A program made the translations under genes and the position numbers. Shown piece after piece: positions 7,173-16,656 of a stretch of 64,000 nt of DNA. The notes below the pieces were generated by a model, which worked only from the letters and a program-made list of their open reading frames with translations, was not told the DNA's origin and did no database searches. The stretch's first letter is position 1. The number at the start of each line of letters is the position of its first letter. The stretch is from Caulobacter segnis ATCC 21756 (lineage in GTDB: Bacteria > Pseudomonadota > Alphaproteobacteria > Caulobacterales > Caulobacteraceae): assembly GCF_000092285.1 (NCBI RefSeq), contig NC_014100.1:4588001-4652000 (forward strand), written 5' to 3'.

Positions 7173-8543
7173 ATGAGACTGCTGTCCAAGAATTCTCGGG
7201 AGAAGAACGTCAAGCCGGCCGTCCTCGGGGACGATCGCAGCGAGACGATGCTTCACCAGATCGAGTCCACCCAGGCCATCGGTCAGCGCTACGAAACCAT
7301 CCATGGCGGCCTCGACAGCATCGGTCGGGTCATGGAGCACCTGAAGGCCATCGAACCGCTAATCGCCGAGATCCGCGGTCCCGTCGCCCAGGAGTTCGAA
7401 GCCCGCCGCGCCGAGCACGCCGAACTGATCGCCCTGCGCGCCAACTTCGATAGCGCCCAGCGCCAGATCGCCCAGATCCAGGCCGAGGAGCGCGAAGTCA
7501 GCGCCCGTCTCTCGGCCGCCGAAACCGCCCTCGGCGAGTCCGAAGCCCGCCGCCAGAGCCAGGATGTCACGCTCGAGGACAACGCCCTTGAGATCGACCG
7601 TCTGCGCAACGCCCTGCTGCAGTCGGACCTGAAGGTCTCCAACCTCGACGCGTCCTTGCGCGACGCCAACGCCCGCATCGAACACCTGGTGCAGGACGTC
7701 GAAGGCCTTCGCGCCCAGGCCCAGGACATCGACACCCGTCGCGGCGACGCCGAGGCCGCTCTGGCCCGCGCCAACCAGGACAACGCCCTGCTGGGCGAGG
7801 AAGCCGCCACGCTCAAGAAGCGCGTCGACCAGGCGGGCCTGGATCTGGCCCGTCTGTCGCGCATCGAGACCGATCTCGAAGCCCAGATCGCCGCCGAGCG
7901 CGCCCGCGTCCAGGCCCTCGAGAACGCCCTGGCCGCCCACCAGACCGACAGCGGCCGCACCGTCCGTGGCCTGGAAAGCCAGGTCGAGGCCAGCCGCGCC
8001 GAGATCTCGGCGCTGCAGACCCGTCTCGAGACCGCCTCGGGCCGCGCCGACAAGCTGGAAGAGATGAACACCCAGCTCTCGGCGCGCCTCGCCGAGTCCA
8101 GCGCTCACCAGAAGGCGGTGGAGCGTCGCGCCGGCGATCTCAACGTCGCCCTGGAGCGCGCCCTGGAACGCATCCGCGCCCTGGAGGAAGAGGCCGAAAG
8201 CCTGCGTCAACGCCACGCCGGCGTCGACACGGCCCGCGCCACGGCGATCGAACGCGCCGACCAGCTGGCCAAGAGCGGCGTGGCCCAGGAAAAGGCGATG
8301 AAGCGGGCCGAGGAACGCGCCCAGCAGCTGCGGGCCCGCCTGGACGCCATGCAGGAAGCTCAAGACCAGATCCGTCGCGAACACGAGGAAAAGGTCTCCG
8401 AGCTGCAGGCCACGATCGAACGCCTCACCTCGGAAAACGCCCTGGCCGAAGGCGCCCTGGAAGCGGCCCGTCGCGACCGTTCGCGCCTGCAGATGGCGCT
8501 GCTGGGCGCCAGCGGCGACAGCGACCTGGCCGACGTCGGCTGA
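7173..8543 (+). CDS. creS: Crescentin, intermediate filament-like cell curvature protein
   Basis: Crescentin forms the filament along the inner curve of Caulobacter cells and produces the vibrioid shape. ATG 7173 (MRLLSKNSRE) gives 456 residues, within one of the 457 I recall for C. crescentus. A GTG nine bases upstream overlaps the AAGG ribosome-binding site and is less likely. After a basic head (about residues 1-27, the membrane/MreB-binding region) the protein is a nearly continuous coiled coil with heptad Leu/Ala patterns from about residue 80 to 440, ending in a short tail (SGDSDLADVG). The conserved stretch HQIESTQAIGQRYETIHGG is near-identical to crescentin as I remember it. A strong terminator follows. 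Confidence 0.96.
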   Translation: MRLLSKNSREKNVKPAVLGDDRSETMLHQIESTQAIGQRYETIHGGLDSIGRVMEHLKAIEPLIAEIRGPVAQEFEARRAEHAELIALRANFDSAQRQIAQIQAEEREVSARLSAAETALGESEARRQSQDVTLEDNALEIDRLRNALLQSDLKVSNLDASLRDANARIEHLVQDVEGLRAQAQDIDTRRGDAEAALARANQDNALLGEEAATLKKRVDQAGLDLARLSRIETDLEAQIAAERARVQALENALAAHQTDSGRTVRGLESQVEASRAEISALQTRLETASGRADKLEEMNTQLSARLAESSAHQKAVERRAGDLNVALERALERIRALEEEAESLRQRHAGVDTARATAIERADQLAKSGVAQEKAMKRAEERAQQLRARLDAMQEAQDQIRREHEEKVSELQATIERLTSENALAEGALEAARRDRSRLQMALLGASGDSDLADVG

Positions 8544-8592
8544 TCCGAGATACACGCCCGGCGAACGCCGGGGCGGTCGCCAGAAATGATAG

Positions 8593-8625
8593 CGCCCGCG
8601 ATCCTGTCCGGATCGCGGGCGTTTC
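8593..8625 (+). terminator. Rho-independent terminator after creS
   Basis: CGCCCGCGATCC at 8593-8604 pairs perfectly with GGATCGCGGGCG at 8610-8621 around a five-base loop. TTTCTCATT follows. It is 50 bp past the creS stop and may also serve the convergent SRPBCC gene. Confidence 0.85.
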
Positions 8626-8648
8626 TCATTCAGGCCTGGGACCGCGCG

Positions 8649-9173
8649 CTATTTCGCCGCCTCAACCGCCGCCTTCAGCCCCGCGACCTGCTGGCCGATG
8701 ACGCCGTCAACGCCGCCGGCCCATTTGTCGAGACCGCCCTTCAGGTAGCCGCCGACGTCGTAGGCGACGGTCACCGTGGTCTTGCCGTCCTTCTCCGCGA
8801 GCAGAACGGTCAGCGCCCCCGTCGCGCCCGAGGTTTGCAGCGGCCCCAGCGCGCCGAACAGCACCAGCTTCTGTCCCGGCGCGGCATGGACGGTGGTCAT
8901 GTGCAGCACCGATCCGCCGTTGGGCAGCCGCTCGCAGAAACAGCCGCCCGACGCCGCCGCGAGCGACAGGTTCGCGGCCGAGCCTGACCAGGTATGGGCC
9001 GGCGACCACCACTTGGCGGGCTGGACGAGCACGCCCCAGACGACGGCGGCCGGCGCGCTCACCACCACCTCGTGCTTGACCTCGAAGCCGTTGGGCTGGG
9101 CGTCGACCACTTCCGCCAGCGCCGCGCCCGGGGCGAGCAGGGCCAAGCTCGCGGCCATGATCATCCGTCTCAT
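8649..9173 (-). CDS. Secreted SRPBCC (START-like) family protein
   Basis: A 174-residue protein with a cleavable signal peptide (MRRMIMAASLALLAPGAALA, cut before EVVDA). The mature part resembles the SRPBCC/polyketide-cyclase fold: VVVSAPAAVVWGVLVQPAKWW near the N terminus, GGCFCERLPNGG, then the strands VTVAYDVGGYLKGG and a long C-terminal helix. Members bind hydrophobic ligands; the ligand is unknown. It is converging on creS and is followed upstream by the TraB/GumN gene 65 bp away on the same strand. Confidence 0.78.
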   Translation of the reverse strand: MRRMIMAASLALLAPGAALAEVVDAQPNGFEVKHEVVVSAPAAVVWGVLVQPAKWWSPAHTWSGSAANLSLAAASGGCFCERLPNGGSVLHMTTVHAAPGQKLVLFGALGPLQTSGATGALTVLLAEKDGKTTVTVAYDVGGYLKGGLDKWAGGVDGVIGQQVAGLKAAVEAAK

Positions 9174-9238
9174 GTGGGTTCCTCCCCCAGAAGCGGAGCG
9201 GAGGCTGACGGCTTCAGCGGCAGGCCGTCAAGACGCCG

Positions 9239-10231
9239 CTACTCGACCGGCGAGGTTATCGTCGCGCCGCCCGCCTTCAGGCGGTCGAGCACGCCGTTGG
9301 CGGGCAACAGGAAACCCAGATCCACCACCGCCACGGTGACGCCAGGCCGCTTCAGGGCCTGGGTCATGGCGTCGGTCGTCAGCACAAGGCCCTTCTCCAG
9401 CAGCTCGGCCCCACCCGGCGCGTGGATCAGACACCGCTGGGCCGCGCTGGCGCGATAGCGGGCGCGGACAGATGCGAGGTCGCCCTCGGCCCAGTCCTGG
9501 CCGATGGTGGTCGAATGCGCGCCGTCATAGGCGATCTCGTCCAGCGCCACGCGCAGGCAGTAGAGCTGGTCGTCGGCCGAGAGCTTCGAGGCGATCGTCG
9601 TCACCGCGCTCATCCGGTACTGGCCCACGGCCTTGACCTTCAACTTGCGGGCCTTGGCCATGCGCTCGACCGTGCTGACCGGCTTGGCTTCGGAGAGGCC
9701 CGCCGCCTGGCGGAAGTCCGACAGCAGCAGGAAGCCCGCCACGGCCGGCTTCCAGTTCTTGTACTCGCCCGCGCCCTTGCGGGCCTGGGTCCGGGACTCG
9801 ACGAACCGAGCCTTCAGGTCCGGCGGCAGCTGGTCCTCCAGCGACTTGCCCAGCGGCTGGCGCAGGCCGGCCCCGAACCGCAGCACGAAACTGGCGATCT
9901 GGGTCACGCCCACCGAAGCCTCCGGCGGCACGAGCACCAGGCTGGCCTTGTCCAGCGCCTTCTCCAGGCGCGGGCTGGACCATTTCAGCTGGTGGGGCAG
10001 GGGCGGGGCCGAGCCCAGGATGTAGAGCCGCGCGCCGTCCTTCTCGACCAGCCAGACAGCGGGGCCCGGCGGCTTGGCCACGACCGTCAGCTCGGCGACC
10101 ACCGCGCTTTCGTCCTGGGCGGGCGCCGGACCAAGCTCGACGGTCGGCGGCGGCGCGGTCTGGGCCAGGGCCGAGGTCGACAGGATGAGGGAAAGGGCGA
10201 GGGCGGGCAGGACGGACTTGGACGCGGCCAT
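9239..10231 (-). CDS. TraB/GumN family protein
   Basis: A 330-residue protein with a signal peptide (LPALALSLILSTSALAQ). The body matches the TraB/GumN family: PAVWLVEKDGARLYILGSAPPLP at its start, a central QPLGKSLEDQL, and the C-terminal VTVAVVDLGFLLPANGVLDRLKAGG. The usual first motif of the family contains GS/THxxP; here it reads GSAPPLP, so the histidine is missing and a metal-dependent peptidase activity, proposed for some members, is doubtful. It lies downstream of the M3 peptidase gene but a hairpin separates them. Confidence 0.78.
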   Translation of the reverse strand: MAASKSVLPALALSLILSTSALAQTAPPPTVELGPAPAQDESAVVAELTVVAKPPGPAVWLVEKDGARLYILGSAPPLPHQLKWSSPRLEKALDKASLVLVPPEASVGVTQIASFVLRFGAGLRQPLGKSLEDQLPPDLKARFVESRTQARKGAGEYKNWKPAVAGFLLLSDFRQAAGLSEAKPVSTVERMAKARKLKVKAVGQYRMSAVTTIASKLSADDQLYCLRVALDEIAYDGAHSTTIGQDWAEGDLASVRARYRASAAQRCLIHAPGGAELLEKGLVLTTDAMTQALKRPGVTVAVVDLGFLLPANGVLDRLKAGGATITSPVE

Positions 10232-10353
10232 CGAAACTCCTTCAGCCCCCGCCGATATCTAGCCCTTCTGCCCTGGCGGGAGAAGAGCTTGCCCCGCACC
10301 CGATCCGGGGTGTCAGCGAAGCTGGCGGACGAGGGGTCGCACAAACGGAAACA

Positions 10354-10381
10354 GCCGCGACAGCGGTCAGGCTGTCGCGGC
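10354..10381 (-). terminator. Hairpin terminator after the M3 peptidase gene
   Basis: GCCGCGACAGC at 10354-10364 and GCTGTCGCGGC at 10371-10381 form an 11-bp perfect stem with a six-base loop. On the minus strand it is followed by TGTTTCCGTTTG. It is 47 bp beyond the peptidase stop. Confidence 0.7.
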
Positions 10382-10427
10382 GGTCCTGGTCTTCAAACCC
10401 TCATCCGCGAAGGGAGAGGAAGATCGC

Positions 10428-12554
10428 TTAAGCCCCCGGCGGCACGGGGAAGCCGCGCTTGCGCATCAGGGCGCCGATCTTGACGTCGCGGCCGCGGAAG
10501 GCGCGGAACTGCTCGACCGGATCGATCGTGTTGCCCTTGGACATGATGTCCTCGTAGAGGCGCTTGGCCACGGCCTTGTCGTAGAAGCCGCCCGGTGCTT
10601 CCTGGAACGCCTCGGCCGCGTCGGCGGTCAGGGTGTCGGCCCACAGATAGCTGTAATAGCCGGCCGAGTAGCCGTCGCCGGAGAAGACGTGGCCGAACTG
10701 CGGCGTGCGGTGCCGCATGACGATCTCCTTGGGCATGTTCAGCTTGGCCAGCTCCTCGCGCTCGAACTTGTCCGGATCGATGTCGGCGTCGCCAGCCAAG
10801 TGCAGCTTCATGTCGATCAGGGCCGAGGCCAGGTACTCGGTCGTGCCGAAGCCCTCGCCGAACTTGCCGGCCGCCTCGATCTTGTCGACCAGGGCCTGCG
10901 GGATCGGCTTGCCGGTCTGATAGTGCAGGGCGAACTGGTTCAGCACCTGCGGCGTCGACAGCCAGTGCTCGTTCAGCTGGCTGGGGAACTCGACATAGTC
11001 GCGCGCCACCGCCGTGCCCGACACCGAAGGATAGGTCGCGTTGGCGTTCAGGCCATGGATGGCGTGGCCGAACTCGTGGAACAGGGTGGTGGCGTCGTCC
11101 CACGAGATCAGCAGCGGCTCGCCCGGCTTGCCCTTGATGAAGTTGGAGTTGTTCGAGACGATCGTGGTGACCTCGCCCTTGAACCGCTCCTGCGTGCGAT
11201 AGGCGTTCATCCAGGCGCCCGAGCGCTTGCCCGGACGGGCGTAGGGGTCGAAGTACCACAGGCCGACGTGCTTTCCGCCGCGAGTCACCTCGTAGACGGT
11301 GATGTCCTCGTGATAGACGGGGATGCCCGAAAGCTTCTTGAATTCAAAGCCATAGAGCTGGCCCGAGGCCCAGAACATGCCCTCGCGCAGCTTGTCCAGC
11401 TGCAGGTAGGGCTTCACCTCGTTCATATCGAGGTCGTACTTGGCCTTACGGACCTTCTCGGCGTAGTACCGATAGTCCCAGGGCTCCAGCTTGAAGCCGC
11501 CCCCCTCCTTGTCGATGATCGCCTGCATGTCGGCGACGTCGATGGCGACCTGGGCGATGGCCGGCGTCCAGACCGCCTCCATCAGCGCCATGGCGTTCTC
11601 GGGGTTCTTGGCCATGGCGTTCTCGAGACGCCAGTGGGCGTGGGTCTGATAGCCCAGCAGCTTGGCGCGCTCGGCCCGCAGCTTCAGGATCTTGGAGATG
11701 ATCGCGTTGTTGTCGGTCGCGCCGCCGTTGTCGCCGCGATTGACGAAGGCGCGCCAGACCTTCTCGCGCGCCGCCCGGACCGGGGACTCGGTCAGGAACG
11801 GATCGACGCTGGAGCGGGTGTTCACGATCACGAACTTGCCGGGCAGCTTGCGCGCGGCGGCGTTCGAGGCGGCGGCGGCCTTCAAGCCCTCGGGCAGGCC
11901 GGCGAGGTCGGCGTCGGAGAGCTCGATCCAGGTGTTCTCGTCGGCCAGCAGGTTCTGGCTGAACTTGGTGTAGAGGCCGGCCAGCTCGGTGTTGATCGCG
12001 CCGACCCGCGCCTTGGCCGTCGGGCTGAGCTTGGCGCCCGACCGAACGAAGTTGGTGTAGTAGATCCACAGCACCCGCTGCTGCTCAGAAGTCAGCTTGG
12101 CCTTGTCGGGCGCGTTGTAGACCGCCTCGATGCGGGCGAAGAGCGGGGCGTTCTGGTTGATCTTGTCAAAGTGGGCCGAGAGCTTCGGATCCATCTCCTC
12201 CTCGACCTTCTGGAACTCCGGCGTGCTCATGTTCGAGCCCCAGATGTAATAGTAGGTCTGGACGTCGTTCAGGCCGCGACCCGCGTCCTCCAGCGCCGCG
12301 ATGGTGTTCTCGAAGGTCGGCGCGGCCTTGTTGGCGGTGATCGCGTCGATCTCGGCCAGGTTCTTGGCCATGGCCGCCTCCAGGGCGGGCTTGAACTGCT
12401 CGACCTTGACCTTGTCGAACGCGGGCACGCCGCCGTAGGGGCCCGTCCACTTCTGGAGCAGGGGATTGGTCGCTTGGGCCATGGACACGCTGGGGCTGAG
12501 GGCGGCGACCGCGCCGGTGGCGGCCGCGGAGGCAAGGAAGGTTCGACGTTGCAC
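10428..12554 (-). CDS. M3 family metallopeptidase (peptidyl-dipeptidase Dcp-like), exported
   Basis: A thimet-oligopeptidase family zinc peptidase that cleaves short peptides, of about 708 residues from GTG 12554. An upstream in-frame extension exists but has no homology-like sequence; GTG 12554 sits behind CCGGAG and opens a twin-arginine-like signal, RRTFLASAAATGAVAALS, cut near SMA-QA. The zinc site is TLFHEFGHAIHGL (HExxH) with the conserved tail of the family (GHVFSGDGYSAGYYSYLWAD). The export signal suggests a periplasmic enzyme, whereas E. coli Dcp is cytoplasmic. It is divergent from murI across 123 bp. Confidence 0.9.
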   Translation of the reverse strand: MQRRTFLASAAATGAVAALSPSVSMAQATNPLLQKWTGPYGGVPAFDKVKVEQFKPALEAAMAKNLAEIDAITANKAAPTFENTIAALEDAGRGLNDVQTYYYIWGSNMSTPEFQKVEEEMDPKLSAHFDKINQNAPLFARIEAVYNAPDKAKLTSEQQRVLWIYYTNFVRSGAKLSPTAKARVGAINTELAGLYTKFSQNLLADENTWIELSDADLAGLPEGLKAAAASNAAARKLPGKFVIVNTRSSVDPFLTESPVRAAREKVWRAFVNRGDNGGATDNNAIISKILKLRAERAKLLGYQTHAHWRLENAMAKNPENAMALMEAVWTPAIAQVAIDVADMQAIIDKEGGGFKLEPWDYRYYAEKVRKAKYDLDMNEVKPYLQLDKLREGMFWASGQLYGFEFKKLSGIPVYHEDITVYEVTRGGKHVGLWYFDPYARPGKRSGAWMNAYRTQERFKGEVTTIVSNNSNFIKGKPGEPLLISWDDATTLFHEFGHAIHGLNANATYPSVSGTAVARDYVEFPSQLNEHWLSTPQVLNQFALHYQTGKPIPQALVDKIEAAGKFGEGFGTTEYLASALIDMKLHLAGDADIDPDKFEREELAKLNMPKEIVMRHRTPQFGHVFSGDGYSAGYYSYLWADTLTADAAEAFQEAPGGFYDKAVAKRLYEDIMSKGNTIDPVEQFRAFRGRDVKIGALMRKRGFPVPPGA

Positions 12555-12677
12555 GGAGGGTCTCCGGTGGAAGTTTGGCAGGACCGTAGGGCAAGGCTTT
12601 CGAGCCGTCACATGACAGGACTGTAACCTTTCGCGCCCCGCGTGACAGGCGCCCGCTTGGGGCGCTAAAGCTGGCGC

Positions 12678-13526
12678 ATGATCGGCGTCTTCGACTCCGG
12701 CGTGGGCGGCCTGACGGTCCACCGCGCCCTCGTGCAGCGTCTGCCCCAGGCGGACTTCACCTATCTGGCCGACCAGGCCAACGCGCCCTATGGCGTGCGG
12801 ACCGGCGAGGACATCGTCGCGCTGACCAAGGCCGGCTGCGAGCACCTGTTCGACCGGGGCGCCAGCGTGGTGGTCCTGGCCTGCAACACCGCCTCGGCCA
12901 TCGCCCTGCGCCGCCTGCAGCAGACCTGGCTGCCCAGCTATCGCAAGGAACTCGGCCGGCCGGTCAACATCCTGGGCATCATCGTGCCGACCATCGAGAA
13001 GGCCACGGGCCTGCCCTGGGAGCACGAGGCCGAACGGCGCGGCGAGAAGGTCGAGCAGCTGGACATCCTGGGCGTCTTCGCCACCCAGGCCACGGTCCGT
13101 TCGCGCGTCTATGAGATCGAGATCGACAAGCGCAAGCAGGACCTGGCCGTGTTCTCCGAAGCCTGCCCCGAACTGGTGCCGCTGATCGAGGGCGACGCCT
13201 CGGCGGTCGATCTGGCCAAGGCGGTCCAGGGCCATGTCGAGGCGCTGAAGACCCGCATCGGCCGCTATCCGGACCGCGTGGTGCTGGGCTGCACCCACTA
13301 CGAGATCATCGCCGACATCTTCCGCGCGGCCCTGCCGGCCGGCACCCCGCTGATCCAGCAGCCCGAGGCCACGGCCGACGCGCTGGAGCTCTATCTGGAG
13401 CGCCACCCGGAATATGACCCGGGGCAGGGGGGAAGCCGCGTCTTCCTAACGACCGGAACGCCGGGGCCGCAGAACGGCCTCGTCCAGAGCTTCTGGGGCG
13501 GCCCGGTGGCGTTCGACGCGGCCTGA
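12678..13526 (+). CDS. murI: Glutamate racemase
   Basis: MurI makes D-glutamate for peptidoglycan from L-glutamate in the cytosol. The 282-residue protein has both catalytic cysteines in their motifs: VVVLACNTASA (about residue 75) and VVLGCTHYEII (about residue 207), plus the N-terminal GVFDSGVGGLTVHRAL. A perfect GAGAGCAG/CTGCTCTC hairpin lies at 13530-13554 just past the stop, shared with the convergent HNH gene. Confidence 0.95.
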   Translation: MIGVFDSGVGGLTVHRALVQRLPQADFTYLADQANAPYGVRTGEDIVALTKAGCEHLFDRGASVVVLACNTASAIALRRLQQTWLPSYRKELGRPVNILGIIVPTIEKATGLPWEHEAERRGEKVEQLDILGVFATQATVRSRVYEIEIDKRKQDLAVFSEACPELVPLIEGDASAVDLAKAVQGHVEALKTRIGRYPDRVVLGCTHYEIIADIFRAALPAGTPLIQQPEATADALELYLERHPEYDPGQGGSRVFLTTGTPGPQNGLVQSFWGGPVAFDAA

Positions 13527-13529
13527 TAA

Positions 13530-13554
13530 GAGAGCAGAGACAAGCCCTGCTCTC
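13530..13554. terminator. Hairpin between murI and the convergent HNH gene
   Basis: GAGAGCAG at 13530-13537 pairs with CTGCTCTC at 13547-13554. There is no T run on the murI side, so it could be a weak terminator or an mRNA 3' stabiliser. Confidence 0.45.
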
Positions 13555-13567
13555 CCAGGAAAGTAGC

Positions 13568-13903
13568 TTACTTTAAGGCGTTTCTTGCACGAATAGCCTG
13601 AGCTAGCGCGTTTCCGGCTTTCATTTCGTTTCCAAGAAGCCCGCCTAGGCTCCGGTTAGAACGCCAATGCAGCGCTCTTAAATTCCCCGGCGCGTCAGAG
13701 CCGCCGAGAGCGACGGGGTGGATGTGATCAATTTCCCAGCCGTATTCGGAACGCTTTCCAAATTGGTCGAAGGCGAGGATGTTGCCAAAGTCATCTTGTC
13801 TGAAACCCATGGCTCCGAGAAGTCCGGCAGCTGGTGAGCACTTGCTCCAAGCAGCCAGCTTTTTCTGTTCAGGAGATGGCGATTGAGTTAGGAAGCTCAG
13901 CAT
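13568..13903 (-). CDS. Small HNH endonuclease-like protein
   Basis: A 111-residue protein with an HNH-type core near residues 55-85: GWEIDHIHPVALGGSD, then NLRALHWRSN. This gives the DH...N...H pattern of the beta-beta-alpha metal fold. The flanks show no further domain, and there is no partner methylase or toxin/antitoxin gene beside it. Its base composition is visibly less GC-rich than its neighbours, hinting at transfer. Possible roles run from a solitary nuclease to a degenerate mobile remnant; the sequence does not decide. A strong hairpin for the opposite strand lies about 100 bp upstream. Confidence 0.68.
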   Translation of the reverse strand: MLSFLTQSPSPEQKKLAAWSKCSPAAGLLGAMGFRQDDFGNILAFDQFGKRSEYGWEIDHIHPVALGGSDAPGNLRALHWRSNRSLGGLLGNEMKAGNALAQAIRARNALK

Positions 13904-13996
13904 AGGTTTTCCTCTAAAGCGTCCCTTGCGGGACTGGATCCTTGCCGATGTTCTTTTGCGGGAATCGCTCGGCCAAGGTTCGAAACCTATACCATG

Positions 13997-14033
13997 GGGG
14001 GTAACCCACTACGAGTGGTGTTACCCCCTTTTT
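13997..14033 (+). terminator. Strong intrinsic terminator with no obvious upstream gene
   Basis: GGGGGTAAC CCACT at 13997-14010 pairs with AGTGG and GTTACCCCC at 14014-14028 (one bulged T), followed by TTTTTG. The stem is 14 bp, very strong. Nothing on the plus strand within 440 bp upstream encodes a protein except murI, which has its own hairpin. It may end a small RNA. Confidence 0.8.
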
Positions 14034-14120
14034 GTTCTCACAACATGTAGAGGACTGTCGGGCTTCGAGCTAGGCAGGTTTTCTTCCCCGCCTCAGCTGA
14101 ATCCAATCCTGACGAACGTC

Positions 14121-14136
14121 GTAAACGCCTCTTAAC
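14121..14136. promoter_or_regulatory. CtrA-like site upstream of ftsK
   Basis: GTAA-N7-TTAAC (14121-14124, 14132-14136), one mismatch to TTAA-N7-TTAAC, 73-88 bp before the ftsK start. FtsK is a cell-cycle gene, so control by CtrA is plausible but inferred. Confidence 0.4.
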
Positions 14137-14208
14137 CCTCTTCGGCCAAAACATGGTGGTTCGACCCATTCTGGCGGGTCGCGAGACGTGTTGAGTTCGG
14201 AGACTTTC

Positions 14209-16656
14209 ATGGCGCGAGCGGCGCGGCGATCCCCGACGGAGCTCCTTTGGGATGCGATCCGTTTTGGCTGGGTCCAGCCCTGGACCGCCCGATTCCGGGG
14301 CGGGGTGGTGACGGTCGTCGGGGCCGTCCTGCTGCTGGCCATCGCCACCTACAACGCCACCGACCCCAGCCTGAACGCCGCCAGCGGCGAGCCGGCCCGC
14401 AACGCGCTGGGAAGCGTCGGCGCGGCGATCTCCGACATGCTCATGCAGTCCCTGGGCCTCGCGGCCTGGGGCGTCGCGCTGCTGATGCTGGTGTTCGGCG
14501 TCACGCGCGTGGCCCAGGCCGACCCGGACGCCGAGCGGAAGTCGATGCGCTTGCGCGCGGTCGTCGGGGCCCTGGGACTGCTGGCCCTGGCCGCCGTGCT
14601 GGCCGCGCCCCCGCCGCCCGCCATCTGGCAGCTGGAGAAGGGCCTGGGCGGCTTCTGGGGCGAGGCCCTGCTGCACGGCGTGGCCTGGACCCTGCGTTTC
14701 GCCCACATCCCCGGCGCGACCGTGATCGCCGCCGTGCTGTTCGCCGTCGCCGCCGTGTTCGCCCTGGGCTTCGCGATCGGCGTCCGCGACATCGATCCCG
14801 AGGTGCTCCAGGCGGCTTTCCGCCCCCGTCCACGCCAGGAGCCGGCGCCCGCCAAGGCCGCTCCGGCCAAGGCGTCGCGCGTCAAGAAGGAGAAGGCCGA
14901 GGCCCCCAAGCGCGAGCGCGCTGGTCGTCTGCCGCCGCTCGATGACGAGGATGACGCCACGGCGATCGCGGCCGCGCCGATGACGCCCGAGCGCGCCTAT
15001 ACGCCGCCGCCGGCCGAGCCGGACGACGAGGATGACTTCGAGGACTCGCTGGACGCCCGCCCAATGGCGATCGCCAAGCCCAAGCTCACCCCCAAGGAGT
15101 CCGGCCGCGAACAGCGCGAGCAGCAGAAGGCCTTCGATTTCGAGGGGAACGGCGGCTTCCAGCTGCCGGAGCTGGCCATGCTGGCCAAGTCCAAGCCGCG
15201 CTCGTCGGAAGTCGACGCGGCCGCCCTGCGCCAGAACGCCCGCCTGCTGGAGAGCGTGCTGGCCGAGTTCGGCGTGAAGGGCCAGATCGACCAGATCCGC
15301 CCGGGTCCGGTCGTCACCATGTACGAACTGGTGCCGGCGCCGGGCGTCAAGACCGCCCGCGTCGTGGCCCTGGCCGACGACATCGCCCGCTCGATGAGCG
15401 TGATCTCGTGCCGCGTGGCCGTGGCCCAGGGCCGCAACGCCATCGGCATCGAAATGCCCAATTCCCGGCGCGAGACCGTCTATCTGCGCGACCTGCTCTC
15501 GAGCGCCGACTACGAGAAGGCCAGCCAGATCCTGCCCATGGCGCTGGGCGAGACGATCGGCGGCGAGCCCTATATCGCCGACCTGGCCAAGATGCCCCAC
15601 CTGCTGATCGCCGGCACCACCGGCTCGGGCAAGTCGGTGGGCGTCAACGCCATGATTCTGTCGATCCTGTACAAGCTGCCGCCCGAGAAGTGCCGCTTCA
15701 TCATGGTCGACCCCAAGATGCTGGAACTGTCGGTCTACGACGGCATCCCGCATCTCTTGGCCCCCGTCGTGACCGATCCGAAGAAGGCTGTCGTGGCCCT
15801 GAAGTGGACGGTCCGCGAGATGGAGGACCGCTATCGCCGCATGTCCAAGATCGGCGTGCGCAACATCGCGGGCTACAACGAGAAGGCCAACGAGGCGCTG
15901 GCCAAGGGCGAGCACTTCGAGCGCACCGTCCAGACCGGCTTCGACGACGCGGGTCGCCCGATCTACGAGACCGAACAGATCCGTCCCGAGGCCATGCCCT
16001 ATCTGGTCGTGGTCATCGACGAGGTGGCCGACCTGATGATGGTGGCCGGCAAGGACATCGAAGGCGCCGTTCAACGCCTGGCCCAGATGGCCCGCGCCGC
16101 CGGCATCCACCTGATCATGGCCACCCAGCGCCCGTCGGTCGACGTCATCACCGGCACCATCAAGGCCAACTTCCCGACCCGGATCAGCTTCCAGGTCACC
16201 AGCAAGATCGACGCCCGCACCATCCTGGGCGAGCAGGGCGCCGAGCAGCTGCTGGGCCAGGGCGACATGCTCTACATGGCCGGCGGCGGCCGCATCACCC
16301 GCCTGCACGGTCCGTTCGTAAGCGACGGCGAGGTCGAGCAGGTGGCCAAGTTCCTCCGCGACCAGGGCGTGCCCCAGTACCTCGAGGAAGTCACCGCCGG
16401 CGGCGACGAGGAGCAGGAAGAGGCCATCGAGGCGGCGTTCGGCGGCGAGGGCGGGAGCAACGACCTCTACGACCACGCCGTCGCCGTGGTCACCCGCGAC
16501 CGCAAGGCCTCGACCAGCTACATCCAGCGCCGCCTGCAGATCGGCTACAACCGCGCCGCCTCGCTGATGGAGCGGATGGAGAAGGAAGGCGTCGTCGGCG
16601 CGGCCAACCACGCCGGCAAGCGCGAGATCCTGGCCCCGCCGCCGCCGGCGCTGTGA
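14209..16656 (+). CDS. ftsK: DNA translocase FtsK
   Basis: FtsK sits at the division septum, anchors there through its membrane domain and pumps chromosome ends apart, activating Xer recombination at dif. ATG 14209, seven bases after GGAG, gives 815 residues. Roughly residues 25-185 hold four membrane segments, 200-330 is an Ala/Pro/acid-rich linker, and the RecA-like motor follows: Walker [13 protein letters not shown] (about residue 470), Walker [13 protein letters not shown], then [13 protein letters not shown]. The C-terminal 65 residues are the gamma winged helix ([24 protein letters not shown]) that reads KOPS. A GTG 21 bases upstream is in frame but lacks a ribosome-binding site. Confidence 0.96.
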   Translation: MARAARRSPTELLWDAIRFGWVQPWTARFRGGVVTVVGAVLLLAIATYNATDPSLNAASGEPARNALGSVGAAISDMLMQSLGLAAWGVALLMLVFGVTRVAQADPDAERKSMRLRAVVGALGLLALAAVLAAPPPPAIWQLEKGLGGFWGEALLHGVAWTLRFAHIPGATVIAAVLFAVAAVFALGFAIGVRDIDPEVLQAAFRPRPRQEPAPAKAAPAKASRVKKEKAEAPKRERAGRLPPLDDEDDATAIAAAPMTPERAYTPPPAEPDDEDDFEDSLDARPMAIAKPKLTPKESGREQREQQKAFDFEGNGGFQLPELAMLAKSKPRSSEVDAAALRQNARLLESVLAEFGVKGQIDQIRPGPVVTMYELVPAPGVKTARVVALADDIARSMSVISCRVAVAQGRNAIGIEMPNSRRETVYLRDLLSSADYEKASQILPMALGETIGGEPYIADLAKMPHLLIAGTTGSGKSVGVNAMILSILYKLPPEKCRFIMVDPKMLELSVYDGIPHLLAPVVTDPKKAVVALKWTVREMEDRYRRMSKIGVRNIAGYNEKANEALAKGEHFERTVQTGFDDAGRPIYETEQIRPEAMPYLVVVIDEVADLMMVAGKDIEGAVQRLAQMARAAGIHLIMATQRPSVDVITGTIKANFPTRISFQVTSKIDARTILGEQGAEQLLGQGDMLYMAGGGRITRLHGPFVSDGEVEQVAKFLRDQGVPQYLEEVTAGGDEEQEEAIEAAFGGEGGSNDLYDHAVAVVTRDRKASTSYIQRRLQIGYNRAASLMERMEKEGVVGAANHAGKREILAPPPPAL

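Larger units (their letters stand above)
13904..14208. other. Gap between the HNH gene and ftsK
   Basis: About 305 bp between divergently oriented genes. The left half holds no clear ORF but ends in a plus-strand terminator (13997-14033), so some plus-strand RNA seems to end here. The right half is the ftsK promoter region, with a CcrM-type GAATC (14099-14103) and a CtrA-like site (14121-14136). Confidence 0.5.

Noticed and set aside
13968..13995. A tRNA-like GGTTCGAAACC motif
   Set aside because: The T-loop resembles GGTTCGAATCC, but the flanking bases do not give a five-base T-stem or an acceptor stem, and I see no anticodon arm.
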